Shown piece after piece: positions 9,090-17,380 of a stretch of 64,000 bases of DNA. The position numbers and the translations under genes are program-made. A model generated the notes under the pieces. The model saw nothing but the letters and a program-made list of their open reading frames with translations. It was not told where the DNA came from and ran no database searches. Location: NCBI GenBank assembly GCA_900188465.1, contig FZPE01000004.1, forward strand, positions 62,001 to 126,000, written 5' to 3'. The stretch comes from Micrococcales bacterium KH10 (GTDB lineage Bacteria; Actinomycetota; Actinomycetes; Actinomycetales; Cellulomonadaceae). Every line of letters starts with the position of its first letter. The stretch's first letter is position 1.

Positions 9090-9140
9090 GTAAGCGAAGC
9101 GCATCGAAACCACGTGAGTGATCTCGACGGGCTCGATCAG
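9077..9140. repeat. Intergenic repeat-like sequence after purE
   Basis: The stretch beginning GGTTGAGTAAGCGAAGCGC and continuing with TCTCGACGGGCTCGATC resembles short interspersed repeats common between actinobacterial genes (TTGAG ... TCGAAACC and CTCGAC.GGCTCGA types). Similar pieces occur at about 22812-22830 (GGTTGAGCTGGTCGAGACC) and, within coding sequence, at about 12099-12142. Recognised from memory of such repeats, not by alignment. Confidence 0.45.
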
Positions 9141-9160
9141 TGATCCGATCGACCGGGCGA

Positions 9161-10441
9161 TCAGTCGATGCCGCCCACTTCACCGGGCTCGATGTTCCCG
9201 GCACGCAGGTCGTTGAAGAACTGCGGTGCTTCCTTGGGATCGAGTAGAACCGTTGACCCGACACCGCCGGGGCGGTAGTTCAGGTCAACGATGGGCGGTG
9301 TGCCGCGAACGCCACCTTCGCCATTGGCGTTTCTAAAGGCCAACGCGAGGTTGCCCAGGGTGAGGATATTGGCGTTCTCGTCCACGACCACCGATGAGGT
9401 GCCAGCCTTGATGAGATCTACCTGACGGCCGGGCTTGACCAGGATCGAGGGGTCCTTCATCTCGGTCATGATCGCGCCGATGACCTGACGCTGACGCTCG
9501 GCGCGCCCGATATCGCCCTTCGGGTCGGCATAGCGCATGCGGGAGAAAGCCAGCGCCTTCTTGCCACCGACGGTGCGGCAGCCCTTCTTCCACTTCAGTT
9601 TGGACAGTTCATCGTCGACATCGTAGTCCAAGCACAGACGCACTCCGCCGACGGCGTTCACAAGATCCTTGATGCCGGCGAAACCGATCTCGACGTAGTG
9701 ATCGACTTTGGCATCGATGATCCCCTCGACGGTGCGGACCAGTAACTCGGGACCACCGTAGGAATAGGCGGCATTGACCTTGCCAGCGCCGTGCCCGGGG
9801 ATCTCGGCATAGGTATCGCGCGGAATCGAGATCAATGAAGTAGGTCCGCTTTTCGGTACGGTGAGCAGCAGAATCGTGTCGGTGCGGGCACCCTCGACCG
9901 ATGACTCCGGTGACGTGTCGGCACGAGAATCGGAACCAGCCAGCAGATAGGTGGTCGCGTCACTGCCTTCACGATTGCTCAGCGCGTCGACGTGTTGAAT
10001 CTGTCCGTTCGCCCAGATCGCCAGACCCACTGGCCAGGCGATCAGAAGGATCAGGACGAGCACAGCGATGACCGCGACCACTTTGCGTTTCCGGCGCCGT
10101 GGTTTGGGTCGTCTTGGTCCATTGCCGAAGTCACCATCGTTCCCGGAACCGTTGCCGCCCGATGGCGGATCCATCACCGCAACCGGTGACAACTGCGGCG
10201 GTGCTTGCCGAGACGGCTCCCGCGATAGCCCGCCCGCCGCCTGATCACGAGAAACAGAAGGGCCCGTGGCACGGCGCGGTGAGCGTGACTGCGGTTGCAT
10301 CGCGGCAGGCATCACACGAGTGGAATGGGATTCATCCGTGTGATCGCCTACGACTGAGGCATTCGAGTCATCGGGCCGCCGCCGTCCCGCGGCAGGAGCG
10401 AAAGACGGGGGTGACTGGCGTCGATCATCAGCAGAAGCCAT
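9161..10441 (-). CDS. LytR-CpsA-Psr (LCP) family ligase, copy 1
   Basis: A 426-residue membrane-anchored LCP protein. A long disordered, Pro/Arg/Ser-rich cytoplasmic N-terminus (1-110) ends in a basic patch, a single membrane helix lies at about 121-143, and the extracytoplasmic LCP domain covers about 160-330 with the family motifs RTDTILLLTV, SIPRDTYAEIPG, KVNAAYSYGG and the arginine-rich GDIGRAERQRQV. Family knowledge: LCP enzymes transfer glycopolymers from undecaprenyl pyrophosphate to peptidoglycan. It is the last gene of a four-gene minus-strand operon, ten bases after the second LCP gene. It is probably one of the enzymes attaching the polymer(s) made by this locus. Confidence 0.94.
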   Translation of the reverse strand: MASADDRRQSPPSFAPAAGRRRPDDSNASVVGDHTDESHSTRVMPAAMQPQSRSPRRATGPSVSRDQAAGGLSREPSRQAPPQLSPVAVMDPPSGGNGSGNDGDFGNGPRRPKPRRRKRKVVAVIAVLVLILLIAWPVGLAIWANGQIQHVDALSNREGSDATTYLLAGSDSRADTSPESSVEGARTDTILLLTVPKSGPTSLISIPRDTYAEIPGHGAGKVNAAYSYGGPELLVRTVEGIIDAKVDHYVEIGFAGIKDLVNAVGGVRLCLDYDVDDELSKLKWKKGCRTVGGKKALAFSRMRYADPKGDIGRAERQRQVIGAIMTEMKDPSILVKPGRQVDLIKAGTSSVVVDENANILTLGNLALAFRNANGEGGVRGTPPIVDLNYRPGGVGSTVLLDPKEAPQFFNDLRAGNIEPGEVGGID

Positions 10442-10451
10442 ACTCGTTAAC

Positions 10452-12254
10452 TCACTTGCCCTTCTTCGGGGCGTCGCTGACGCATACCGCGGTGGTCTCG
10501 TCAGCGGTGAACGCCTCCCGGCCAGGTATCTTGGTCACTTCCGGCTCGGAGTTGGTCACGCTGGAATCAGAACCCTCGGTTCCGGCACCGTCGTTCGAAG
10601 TGCCCGCGCCAGTTCCTGACCCGTCGCCTACCGTGTCGGACGAGGACTTGGAGCTGAGGATAGGGCGGTCATCGGACATGTTCTGCCACACGATGTCCGC
10701 TTCGGCTGACCACTGCACTCGGTTGCGGTCCGCCGGGTATGCCTCGTAGGGAATGGTCATGAACGTGATGTTCTTTGAGCGAATATTGCGCAGTGAATAC
10801 CCCAGTCCGACGAGGTCCGTCGTATCCGAAAGGGTGTCGGTGACCGTGAGGGTCTTCGTCGTGGCGTCAGCCAGTGAGAAGAGTTTGGTGGGGTTGGACA
10901 GTACGCCCTCGTCCATGACCTGGCTGAAGATCGCGGCAATCATCTGCTGCTGGCGGCCGGTACGGGTCAGGTCGGAGCCATCGAAGTTCTGTCCGGTGCC
11001 CTTGCGGGCACGAGCGTAGTTGAGCGCGTCTTTACCCTTGAGGGTCTGCCAACCGGCCTGCAGGTGCAGTTTTCCGGCGTCTTCGGAGATGGTCTCTTCG
11101 GGGATGCACATGTACACCCCTCCGATAGCGTCGACGACCCCCGCGAAGCCGGCGAAGTCAATCAGGATTGCGCCGTCGATCTTGACACCGGCGTTCTCCT
11201 GCACGGTACGCCAGGTGCACGCAATCGCGGACTCGTAGTCGCCGCCTTGGTCATAGCCGTATGCGTAGGCGTTATTGAACATGCCGAATGTCGCGCTGGT
11301 GGCGTTTCCGTTGGTCAGCTGGCAAGACGGAATGTTCACCATCGAGTCACGTGGAATCGAGACAACCTCGATGCGCTTCCGGTTCTTCGAGATATGCATG
11401 ATCATCGTCGTGTCGGAACGAGAGCCTCCCGTGGAACGGTCAGTCAGCTTGCCGTTCGCGCCGGTGCGGTCGTCAACACCAATGATCAGATAGTTCAGGG
11501 CTTCGCCCGCGTTGGGGTCGTTCGGCGGTTCAAATGTGGAACCGGGAGAGTTCTCCAAGAGGCCGCCGACATTGATGACGTCCATGTTGTTGGTCAGTCG
11601 CTGGTAGACCGCGGCTACACCGGCCGTGGTGAAGGTCAGCAAACCGACCAGTGACAGTGCGACGGCTTTGGCTACCCGGTGGCCGCGGCGGCGGCGGGCA
11701 TGCGCCAGATCAGCGTCGCGTTCGATCACTATATCGTCGAAGTTCAGCGGAGCTTCGTGCACGGCGGGGCCGTCGAATCCGTACGCTTGAGTTGTCGCCG
11801 CTGCGTCATATGCGGCGGTGTCGGCCCCGTAGGTCGCCGTGTTATCTGCTGCGCTCGTCGGTTCGCCGGCATGCGTCGAGTCCGCGTCAAAGTCGCTGCC
11901 GATGGGTGGCTCCGGTGCGAATTGAGTGTAGGACGCAGCGGCAACTGTCGGTGTTTCGGTGACGAGGGACTCCGGTTCGACCGGGGTGTCCGCTGCGGCG
12001 GTGGGAGCAGCGGCTGGCTTCGTGTCCAACTCGCGGTAACTGGTACGACGCGGCACGCTTCCGGTGTCCGGTAAGTCAGCGGTCGGCGCGGGGGTGGGGG
12101 TCTCGACAGGCTCGACTTGGTGCTTGACAGGCTCGGCCTGCGACGGCGTGTCAGCACTTAGTTCTGCCTGGAGACGCGCCTCACGTTTGGCACGTTCTTC
12201 CGCTTCACGGGCGAGGCGAAGCGAGCGTCGAGTTGGAAGTTGTTCCTCAGTCAC
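10452..12254 (-). CDS. LytR-CpsA-Psr (LCP) family ligase, copy 2
   Basis: A 600-residue LCP protein, longer than usual. The first 185 residues are a cytoplasmic low-complexity region rich in Ala, Thr, Pro and acidic residues, beginning with a charged helix (RLAREAEERAKREARLQ). A single membrane helix is at about 196-216 and the LCP domain at about 255-470 shows RSDTTMIMHISKN, SIPRDSMVNIP, NNAYAYGY and the arginine cluster SDLTRTGRQQQM. A Ser/Gly/Thr-rich tail follows (about 530-575). The start is GTG at 12254, 14 bases after the DUF2304 stop. Part of the N-terminal tail is encoded by DNA resembling an intergenic repeat, which may explain the local EPVKHQVEPVE periodicity. Confidence 0.93.
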   Translation of the reverse strand: MTEEQLPTRRSLRLAREAEERAKREARLQAELSADTPSQAEPVKHQVEPVETPTPAPTADLPDTGSVPRRTSYRELDTKPAAAPTAAADTPVEPESLVTETPTVAAASYTQFAPEPPIGSDFDADSTHAGEPTSAADNTATYGADTAAYDAAATTQAYGFDGPAVHEAPLNFDDIVIERDADLAHARRRRGHRVAKAVALSLVGLLTFTTAGVAAVYQRLTNNMDVINVGGLLENSPGSTFEPPNDPNAGEALNYLIIGVDDRTGANGKLTDRSTGGSRSDTTMIMHISKNRKRIEVVSIPRDSMVNIPSCQLTNGNATSATFGMFNNAYAYGYDQGGDYESAIACTWRTVQENAGVKIDGAILIDFAGFAGVVDAIGGVYMCIPEETISEDAGKLHLQAGWQTLKGKDALNYARARKGTGQNFDGSDLTRTGRQQQMIAAIFSQVMDEGVLSNPTKLFSLADATTKTLTVTDTLSDTTDLVGLGYSLRNIRSKNITFMTIPYEAYPADRNRVQWSAEADIVWQNMSDDRPILSSKSSSDTVGDGSGTGAGTSNDGAGTEGSDSSVTNSEPEVTKIPGREAFTADETTAVCVSDAPKKGK

Positions 12255-12268
12255 GAATAAGAATCGTA

Positions 12269-12664
12269 TTAGCCTTGCTCGTCCATATGGCGCAGAGGCT
12301 GGGGTTGGGACGTGGAGGAGTTGTGTAGATTGCGGTACTCCAGTTCGCTGCGCAGCAATGCGACCTCACGAGCGACCACCGTCAACTCGCGAGTGAGCTG
12401 GCTCGTCCTGCGATACGACGTGGCGACATAGCTCAAAAAAGAGATCACGAGCGCGTAGACCAGCAGGTCGGTGCCACGGCCGACTCCCACCGCATTGGCC
12501 ACCGTCGTCAGCGCATTGGGGAACAGTACGGACAGCGCTGCTCCCAGCACAAAAACGCCAAGCAGCAACCGCCGCAGCGCAACATGCCGCGCCCCCAGAG
12601 TTGCCCGGGTCAGTGCGAATGCGATCAGCACAATGGCGATCAGCAACAAGACCTTAATCCACAT
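12269..12664 (-). CDS. DUF2304 domain membrane protein
   Basis: A 131-residue protein with three hydrophobic helices (about residues 3-18, 32-50 and 66-84) followed by a cytoplasmic coiled-coil (about 88-115). The helix pattern and the LLVYALVISFLSYVATSYRR segment fit the DUF2304 family, usually encoded next to a dolichol-phosphate-mannose-synthase-like GT2. That is the case here: the GT2 gene ends 27 bases upstream. GGAGGG precedes the ATG. A role as membrane partner of that glycosyltransferase is inference. Confidence 0.85.
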   Translation of the reverse strand: MWIKVLLLIAIVLIAFALTRATLGARHVALRRLLLGVFVLGAALSVLFPNALTTVANAVGVGRGTDLLVYALVISFLSYVATSYRRTSQLTRELTVVAREVALLRSELEYRNLHNSSTSQPQPLRHMDEQG

Positions 12665-12691
12665 GGCAACCCTCCGTGATGTGCTCGGCGT

Positions 12692-13369
12692 TCATTTGAA
12701 GATCAACTCCACCACGATATTGACAGAGTTCAACAACGACTGTCCCTTCTTGCGCGAATACTCGGTGTAGAGCACGTGAACCGGATACTCGCGATAGGGC
12801 AGTCGGGTCGCAGCGATCTGGGAGATGATCTCGCTGGCGTGGGCCATCCGTGCCTGTTGCAGGTCGATCTGCAAGGCAGCATCGCGGCGCAGCACTCGCA
12901 GCCCATTGTGTGCGTCGGTCAGCCGTAGTCCGGTGGTGGCATTGGTGAACCACACGGCACCGCGCAATACGATGCGTTTCAGCAGACTTGCTTCAGTGCG
13001 CTCATCGAGGAAGCGGGACCCCAGCACAATGGCCAGATCCTCGTCGCGTCCCAATCGAATCATCTCGGCAGCGTCGGACACCTGGTGTTGCCCATCGGCA
13101 TCAAAGGTCACCACCCACCGTGCGCCGTGTTGCAATGCGAAATCAAAGCCGGTCTGCAATGCTGCGCCCTGGCCCAGGTTGATCGGATGGCGTACCACCA
13201 CAGCGCCTGCGTCTGCGGCGACCTGGGCCGAATCGTCACGGGACCCGTCGTCGACCGCAACAATGTGCCCGAACGTCTCAAGGGCACTGCGTATGACATC
13301 GCCGACGACTTCCGCTTCATTGAACAGCGGCATCACCAGCCACACATCGGCGAATTCGGCATCGGTCAT
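12692..13369 (-). CDS. GT2 glycosyltransferase, polyprenyl-phosphate sugar synthase-like
   Basis: A 225-residue GT-A fold enzyme without membrane segments. It shows the N-terminal nucleotide-binding motif VMPLFNEAEVVGDVI, the VAVDDGSRDDS motif, the metal-binding DxD in VTFDADGQHQ, and the acceptor region DAHNGLRVLRRDAAL. It matches the dolichol-phosphate mannose synthase-like group that loads a sugar on polyprenyl phosphate at the inner membrane face. It heads the operon GT2-DUF2304-LCP-LCP on the minus strand and is divergent from the acetyltransferase gene at 13443. The sugar it uses cannot be deduced. Confidence 0.9.
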   Translation of the reverse strand: MTDAEFADVWLVMPLFNEAEVVGDVIRSALETFGHIVAVDDGSRDDSAQVAADAGAVVVRHPINLGQGAALQTGFDFALQHGARWVVTFDADGQHQVSDAAEMIRLGRDEDLAIVLGSRFLDERTEASLLKRIVLRGAVWFTNATTGLRLTDAHNGLRVLRRDAALQIDLQQARMAHASEIISQIAATRLPYREYPVHVLYTEYSRKKGQSLLNSVNIVVELIFK

Positions 13370-13442
13370 AGGTGCATTGTCTCAGGTGAGACCGTGGCGC
13401 GTGCGATACGTTATGAAGCGTGACCATAACTGGGGGTGCGCC

Positions 13443-14036
13443 GTGACGGTGCGAATTGTCGACAACGCCGATGTCGCGGCCGATGCCGAGATCGGTGACG
13501 GCTCGTCGATCTGGCATCTGGCTCAAATCCGCGAAGGTGCCCGACTGGGCCGTGATTGTGTCGTGGGGCGAGGAGCTTACATCGGCACCGGGGTGCGCCT
13601 CGGTGACGGCTGCAAAGTGCAAAATTACGCTTTGGTCTACGAGCCCGCACAATTGGGTGACGGTGTCTTCATCGGGCCTGCAGTAGTGCTCACCAACGAT
13701 CATTTCCCCCGCGCCATCAACCCGGATGGTTCGCCCAAATCGGCTTCGGACTGGGAACCGGTAGGGGTGACCATCGAGCGCGGCGCCGCCATCGGCGCTC
13801 GTGCGGTGTGCGTTGCGCCCGTGATCATCGGGCAGTGGGCGAGCGTGGCCGCGGGGGCCGTGGTCACCAAAGACGTTCCGGCGTTTGCATTGGTCGCCGG
13901 AGTGCCTGCCCGTCAGATCGGCTGGGTGGGCAAAGCCGGGGTTAGGTTGGAAGAACGAGACGGCTTCTGGGTGTGCCCGACCACCGGCGACCGATACGAA
14001 ATCCAGCAGGGTCGACTCAGAGAGGCACAGCAGTGA
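13443..14036 (+). CDS. Hexapeptide-repeat N-acetyltransferase (WbpD/WlbB-like)
   Basis: A 197-residue left-handed beta-helix acyltransferase. Hexapeptide repeats run from about residue 10 to 145 (AEIGDGSSIWHLAQIREGARLGRDCVVG, quoted in part: IGDGSSIWHL, LGDGCKVQNY), with the catalytic-type His in LTNDHFPRAINPDG, then IGARAVCVAPVIIGQ and GAVVTKDVPAFALVAGVPA. This pattern is that of enzymes acetylating the 3-amino group of UDP-2-acetamido-3-amino-2,3-dideoxyglucuronate. GTG at 13443 is favoured by the GGGGG 7 bases upstream; an ATG at 13413 is in frame. The next two genes encode the aminotransferase and dehydrogenase of the same pathway. Confidence 0.88.
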   Translation: MTVRIVDNADVAADAEIGDGSSIWHLAQIREGARLGRDCVVGRGAYIGTGVRLGDGCKVQNYALVYEPAQLGDGVFIGPAVVLTNDHFPRAINPDGSPKSASDWEPVGVTIERGAAIGARAVCVAPVIIGQWASVAAGAVVTKDVPAFALVAGVPARQIGWVGKAGVRLEERDGFWVCPTTGDRYEIQQGRLREAQQ

Positions 14037-14049
14037 AAGAGGCACCGCA

Positions 14050-15153
14050 ATGAACGAGTTCATCCCGCCGGCCAAGCCCATCATCGGGGACGAGGAACGT
14101 GCTGCAGTCGACGCCGTGTTGCGTTCCGGAATGATCGCCCAAGGCCGTCAGGTCAAGGCATTTGAGGACGAGTTCTCCGCCGCATTGGTCGCCGGTCGCG
14201 AATGCGTTGCCGTCAACTCTGGCACCGCGGGGCTGCATCTGGGGCTGCTGGCAGCGGGCATCGGACCCGGAGACGAGGTCATCGTGCCCTCATTCACTTT
14301 CGCCGCCACGGCCAATTCAGTGGCGCTGACCGGTGCGACACCAGTTTTCGTTGACATTGAACCAGACTATTTCTGCCTGGATCCTGCCGCCGTGCGCGCC
14401 GCCGTCACCGAAAAGACAACCGCTATCTTGCCGGTCCATCTGTATGGGCACCCTGCCGATGGCCCCGCATTACGCGGCATCGCTGCCGAGTACGGCCTGC
14501 GGCTCTTCGAGGATGCCGCTCAGGCACATGGCGCGTCTTTGCACGGTGAAGCGGTGGGAACCTTTGGCGACTTCGCCATGTTCTCGCTGTATCCGACCAA
14601 GAATATGACGTCGGGAGAAGGCGGTATGGTCGCCGCCACTGCCGAGATCGCGCACGGGATCCGACTGCTCCGCAACCAGGGGATGGAACGCCAATACGCC
14701 AACGAGCTGGTTGGCTTCAACGCGCGAATGACGGACATCCACGCGGCCATCGGACGGGTGCAGTTGGCGAAACTGCCCGAGTGGACTCGTATCCGGCAAT
14801 CCAATGCCGCCTACCTGACTGAACATCTGGGCGCTGTGCCAGGGGTCACGACACCAAAGGTCGCCGATGGGGCAGTACACGTCTACCACCAGTACACGAT
14901 CAAAGTCGACGGCGACCGCGACCGCATTGTGCAGGCACTGCGAGAGGAACATCAGGTCGGATCCGGGGTGTACTACCCGATCCCGAACCACCGGCTGGAA
15001 TCGTTGCGGCACTTCGCGCCTGACCTTGACCTGCCGGTGACGCAGCAGGCAGCAGCACAGGTGATTTCACTGCCGGTGCACCCGTCGCTGAGCACAGCCG
15101 ACCTGGAGCGTATCGTCACCGCGGTGAGCGCAGTGGTGAAGGCGGGGGCATGA
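14050..15153 (+). CDS. DegT/DnrJ/EryC1/StrS sugar aminotransferase (WbpE-like)
   Basis: A 367-residue PLP enzyme. The Schiff-base lysine is K184 in SLYPTKNMTSGEGG, the PLP-phosphate and ring-binding residues appear in SGTAGLHLG and LFEDAAQAHG (D155), and the C-terminal substrate loop is GVYYPIPNH. It would aminate UDP-2-acetamido-2-deoxy-3-keto-glucuronate at C3. It starts 13 bases after the acetyltransferase and overlaps the next gene by four bases, so the trio is an operon. The specific substrate assignment rests on the neighbours. Confidence 0.9.
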   Translation: MNEFIPPAKPIIGDEERAAVDAVLRSGMIAQGRQVKAFEDEFSAALVAGRECVAVNSGTAGLHLGLLAAGIGPGDEVIVPSFTFAATANSVALTGATPVFVDIEPDYFCLDPAAVRAAVTEKTTAILPVHLYGHPADGPALRGIAAEYGLRLFEDAAQAHGASLHGEAVGTFGDFAMFSLYPTKNMTSGEGGMVAATAEIAHGIRLLRNQGMERQYANELVGFNARMTDIHAAIGRVQLAKLPEWTRIRQSNAAYLTEHLGAVPGVTTPKVADGAVHVYHQYTIKVDGDRDRIVQALREEHQVGSGVYYPIPNHRLESLRHFAPDLDLPVTQQAAAQVISLPVHPSLSTADLERIVTAVSAVVKAGA

Positions 15154-16157
15154 TGACGAACGAGTTGCCCACGCTGCGAGCCGGATTGGTCGGCATCGGC
15201 GCCATGGGGCGCCATCATGCGCGCGTGCTGCGAGAGATGTCCGGTGTTGACCTTGTCGCTGTAGCGGATTCGCAAGGAGACCGTTTCGGGGCAGCCGGGG
15301 GCGTGCCTGTGTTGCCTGATATCGCGAGCCTGATCAGCGAAGGTATCGATATCGCGATCGTGGCGTTGCCGACACAGTTTCACCTCGAAGCCGCACTGGA
15401 ACTGGCAGAAGCGAAGATCCACACGCTGGTCGAAAAGCCCATTGCGTCTTCGGTCGCTGAGGGCGAGCAGATGCTGCATGCATTCGAGTCGCGCGGCATC
15501 GTCGGCGCGGTTGGTCATATCGAACGCTTCAACCCTGCGCTGCAGCAACTCCGCCGCCGCCTCGAGCGCGGCGACCTTGGTGAGGTCTACCAGATCGTCA
15601 CCAGGCGGCAGGGTCCTTTCCCGGCACGCATCGCCGATGTCGGAGTCGGCAAAGATCTGGCCTCGCACGACATCGACCTGACCGCATGGGTGGCGCAAAG
15701 TGATTACCGGTCTATCTATGGGCAGGTCACGCGCCGCTCTGGACGCGAGCACGAGGACATGGTGCTCGCCACGGGACAGTTGGCCAACGGTGTCATTGTT
15801 AACCACACCGTGAATTGGCTCAGCCCCATGAAGGAGCGCACCACGGTCGTCACCGGAGAAAAAGGCGCCTTCGTTGCGGACACTGCCAACGGTGACCTGA
15901 CGTTCTTCGCCAACGGCACCATCTTGCTGGAATGGGATTCGGTACAGGCCTTCCGGGGGGTCTCCGAAGGCGATATGACCCGGTTCGCCTTCGCGAAGCG
16001 GGAACCGCTGCGCACTGAGCTGGAAGCCTTCCGCGATGCGGTACACGGACTCGAATCTGACACCGTTTCGATGGCTGAGGGACTACGAACTCTTGCAGTG
16101 GTCGAAGGCATGTTGCAATCCGCACAGACCGGACAACCGGTAACGTTCACTCCATGA
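15150..16157 (+). CDS. Gfo/Idh/MocA-family sugar dehydrogenase (WbpB/WlbA-like)
   Basis: A 335-residue NAD(P)-dependent oxidoreductase. The Rossmann motif is GLVGIGAMGRHHARVL (residues 12-27), followed by the family EKP motif (VEKPIAS) and the catalytic-region GHIERFNPALQ and GKDLASHDIDLTAW. In Pseudomonas and Bordetella the homologue oxidises C3 of UDP-GlcNAcA, feeding the WbpE aminotransferase. The three genes here run in reverse order of the reactions. The ATG overlaps the preceding stop (ATGA). The upstream UDP-GlcNAc 6-dehydrogenase step may be supplied by the enzyme at 25871. Confidence 0.9.
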   Translation: MMTNELPTLRAGLVGIGAMGRHHARVLREMSGVDLVAVADSQGDRFGAAGGVPVLPDIASLISEGIDIAIVALPTQFHLEAALELAEAKIHTLVEKPIASSVAEGEQMLHAFESRGIVGAVGHIERFNPALQQLRRRLERGDLGEVYQIVTRRQGPFPARIADVGVGKDLASHDIDLTAWVAQSDYRSIYGQVTRRSGREHEDMVLATGQLANGVIVNHTVNWLSPMKERTTVVTGEKGAFVADTANGDLTFFANGTILLEWDSVQAFRGVSEGDMTRFAFAKREPLRTELEAFRDAVHGLESDTVSMAEGLRTLAVVEGMLQSAQTGQPVTFTP

Positions 16158-17380
16158 GGGTCACGGTCGTTTCGCGGATATACCTGCCCGAGCCCGCGGC
16201 GGCATCCTATCGACTCGCCGCCCTGGTCAGCGCGCTGCGCGCTAACGGTGACCAGGTGACTGTGCTGACCACCAAACCTGGCAAGACGGTGACATCGGAT
16301 CCGACTGCGCCAGGGGGTGCCGAACCTGCGGGGCGAGTTCGCGTCAAGCGCTGGCCGGCGTTGCGTGATTCAAGCGGCTACGTGCGAGGCTATGTGCCCT
16401 ACCTCAGTTTCGACCTGCCAGTGTTCTTCCGGGTGTTGTTTTCGCCGCGCCCGGATGTGCTCGTCGTCGAACCTCCTCCCACCACCGGAACTGCGATCCG
16501 TGTAGCGTGCGGGATTCGCCGCATCCCATATGTCTATTACGGGGCGGATATCTGGTCGGACGCCGCGGCGACAACCGGAGCATCGGCGTTTGTTGTTGGC
16601 GCGCTGCGCAAGGTGGAACGCTGGGTGTGGCGCGGCGCGACGACCGTCCTGTCAGTCTCGGCCGGAGTGACAGAGCGGATGCGCGAACTGGAGCCGACGG
16701 TGAAGCCCGACGAGATCGGCAATGGAATCGACACCGAGCTTTTCACGCCCGGGGACGAGCCTCCACCCGCATCGGAAGAACGGTATTTCCTCTATGCCGG
16801 AACCGCCTCGGAATGGCACGGCGCGGGGATTTTCGCCGCAGCCATGCGGCGGGTCCACGCCGTAGATCCGTCATTACGGCTGATCTATCTGGGCCACGGG
16901 GCGCAAACGGAACAGATCAAACAATCCTGCGCTGACCTGCCACCAGGAGTGGTTCAGTTCCTGCCGCGCGCCGCTGCTGCCGAAACGGCCGTTTGGCTGC
17001 GCGGTGCGGTGGCCGCGGTGGCAAGTGTGGAGCCGGGTCGCGGTTACGATTTCGCGTTTCCGTCGAAGGCGCTCGCTGCTGCGGCCTGCGGCACTCCTGT
17101 GGTTTATGCGGGGGCTGGACCCGCGGGCGAAGTCATCACGGAAGCCGGACTCGGTGCGGCGGTGGAGATGGATGAGTCACAGGTTGCAGCCGCGTTGCTC
17201 GCCGCTGCTAAGCAGGCTATTGCCGCCGCCGACAGCCCGGATGAGATGCTCGCTGCGCGGCAACGTCGTCGGGGGTGGGTTGTTGACAATGCCTCTCTTG
17301 GCTCCGTGGCGCTCCGCGCCGCCGCCGCTGTCCATCGTGCAGCGCGTATCCGCCGCTTGAGCGCGAAAGGGCAGCGATGA
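16154..17380 (+). CDS. GT4-family glycosyltransferase
   Basis: A 408-residue GT-B fold enzyme. The N-terminal acceptor domain begins VTVVSRIYLPEPAAASYRLAALV, typical of WbuB/CapM-like GT4 proteins. The C-terminal donor domain has LYAGTASEWHGA, then EPGRGYDFAFPSKALAAAACGTPVVYAG, which carries the Glu and sugar-nucleotide contacts of the family. No membrane helix is evident. It overlaps the dehydrogenase and the ABC exporter genes by four bases at each end, so it is tightly coupled with both. It probably adds a sugar to the lipid-linked repeat unit; donor unknown. Confidence 0.9.
   Translation: MRVTVVSRIYLPEPAAASYRLAALVSALRANGDQVTVLTTKPGKTVTSDPTAPGGAEPAGRVRVKRWPALRDSSGYVRGYVPYLSFDLPVFFRVLFSPRPDVLVVEPPPTTGTAIRVACGIRRIPYVYYGADIWSDAAATTGASAFVVGALRKVERWVWRGATTVLSVSAGVTERMRELEPTVKPDEIGNGIDTELFTPGDEPPPASEERYFLYAGTASEWHGAGIFAAAMRRVHAVDPSLRLIYLGHGAQTEQIKQSCADLPPGVVQFLPRAAAAETAVWLRGAVAAVASVEPGRGYDFAFPSKALAAAACGTPVVYAGAGPAGEVITEAGLGAAVEMDESQVAAALLAAAKQAIAAADSPDEMLAARQRRRGWVVDNASLGSVALRAAAAVHRAARIRRLSAKGQR

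Noticed and set aside
12825-13442. Upstream in-frame extension of the acetyltransferase at 13443
   Set aside because: The extension is antisense to the GT2 gene and the hexapeptide fold begins right after the GTG at 13443.
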